DNA of 64,000 nt, taken from the NCBI RefSeq assembly GCF_963681195.1, contig NZ_OY808997.1, positions 2,604,001 through 2,668,000 on the forward strand, read 5' to 3'. The notes under the pieces were generated by a model, which made no database searches, was not told the DNA's origin, and saw nothing but the letters and a program-made list of their open reading frames with translations. Source of the DNA: Vibrio sp. 16. Lineage in GTDB: Bacteria; Pseudomonadota; Gammaproteobacteria; Enterobacterales; Vibrionaceae. A program made the translations under genes and the position numbers. Positions 63,689 to 64,000 of the stretch are shown here, one piece after another (positions within the stretch are counted from its first letter, which is position 1; each line of letters starts with the position of its first letter).

Positions 63689-64000
63689 TGAGGTGAATCT
63701 TCCTATTGTAATGATTGGTGGAGGCGGTCATGCCTCAGTTCTTGCTGAAATATTGCTTGGTCAAGGAAGAGATATCATAGCTGTCGTTAGCCCTGTAGAT
63801 ATCAGTCAAAGAGTGGTATTTGATGGTATATCTCATTTAAAGAGTGATGACGATGTCCTTCGCTTTTCTCCAAATCAAGTGCGCTTGGTGAACGGTATTG
63901 GTGTGATGCCGAAGTCCAAACTTAAGCAAAAAGTGAATCAACACTTTCTCTCTTTGGGTTATCAGTTTGAGACGGTTATCGCGACCAGCGCATCGGTCTC
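63681..64000 (+). CDS. legH: NeuD/PglD-like sugar O/N-acetyltransferase, 3' end outside the window
   Basis: From a TTG at 63681 with AGGAG nine bases upstream the frame reads S-D-E-V-N then LPIVMIGGGGHASVLAEILL, the Rossmann-like N-terminus of the PglD/NeuD family, and stays open to the last base. A GTG at 63693 is the alternative start. The hexapeptide domain would follow beyond the window. In legionaminic loci this enzyme (LegH) acetylates the 4-amino group; NeuD would be the sialic acid counterpart. Confidence 0.75.
   Translation, partial: MSDEVNLPIVMIGGGGHASVLAEILLGQGRDIIAVVSPVDISQRVVFDGISHLKSDDDVLRFSPNQVRLVNGIGVMPKSKLKQKVNQHFLSLGYQFETVIATSASV

Overview
The window is chromosomal DNA of a gammaproteobacterium, most probably a Vibrio. 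The reasons are the housekeeping gene order (gmk-rpoZ-spoT-trmH-recG; rph-pyrE; slmA-coaBC-radC-rpmB-rpmG-mutM), protein sequences close to E. coli but of Vibrio type, and the placement of lipopolysaccharide core genes between coaD and hldD with a surface-polysaccharide locus directly after hldD, which is the layout known from Vibrio cholerae and relatives. The species assignment is inference; no rRNA or tRNA gene is present.

Layout. (1) 1-20315: housekeeping genes: the end of cysQ, the recG..gmk operon on the minus strand, a purine permease with a probable PurR operator and a guanine-type riboswitch in its leader, psiE, one unrecognised exported protein, yicC/rph/pyrE, a lipid A acyltransferase, a YrbL-type kinase, slmA, coaBC, radC, rpmBG and mutM. 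(2) 20491-26653: a six-gene glycan-modification block (GtrB-like, GT-C and GtrA-like proteins, an LTA-synthase-like enzyme, a second YrbL-type kinase, a hexapeptide acyltransferase) between mutM and coaD. (3) 26693-40485: the core/lipid A locus: coaD, core glycosyltransferases, dgkA, kdkA, a YejM-like protein, then the minus-strand operon hldD-lpxM-waaF-acetyltransferase-waaL-GT-waaA. (4) 40710-64000: the O-antigen/capsule locus in three blocks: plus strand rmlB to a KpsS-like protein; minus strand sugar-phosphate transferase, wecC and a glycosyltransferase; plus strand again behind a JUMPstart/ops element, with wecB, wecC and legionaminic-acid-type genes running off the right edge.

How the parts work together. 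RmlA, RmlB and WecE would make dTDP-Fuc4N, which a PurN-like formyltransferase could formylate and a WecF-like transferase could add to a lipid-linked sugar. WecB and two diverged WecC enzymes would supply UDP-ManNAcA. This is the precursor set of enterobacterial common antigen, but with formyl where acetyl is expected. An AsnB-like enzyme lacking the glutaminase cysteine may modify a uronic acid. LegB, LegC, LegG, LegI and LegH point to a legionaminic-type sialic acid. A Wzx flippase and a WaaL-type ligase are present; no Wzy polymerase and no chain-length regulator are visible in the window.

Homopolymer tracts (A9, G8, G7) in three surface-glycan genes, and AT-rich stretches at 35673-37519 and 42714-45093, mark the variable parts of the locus.
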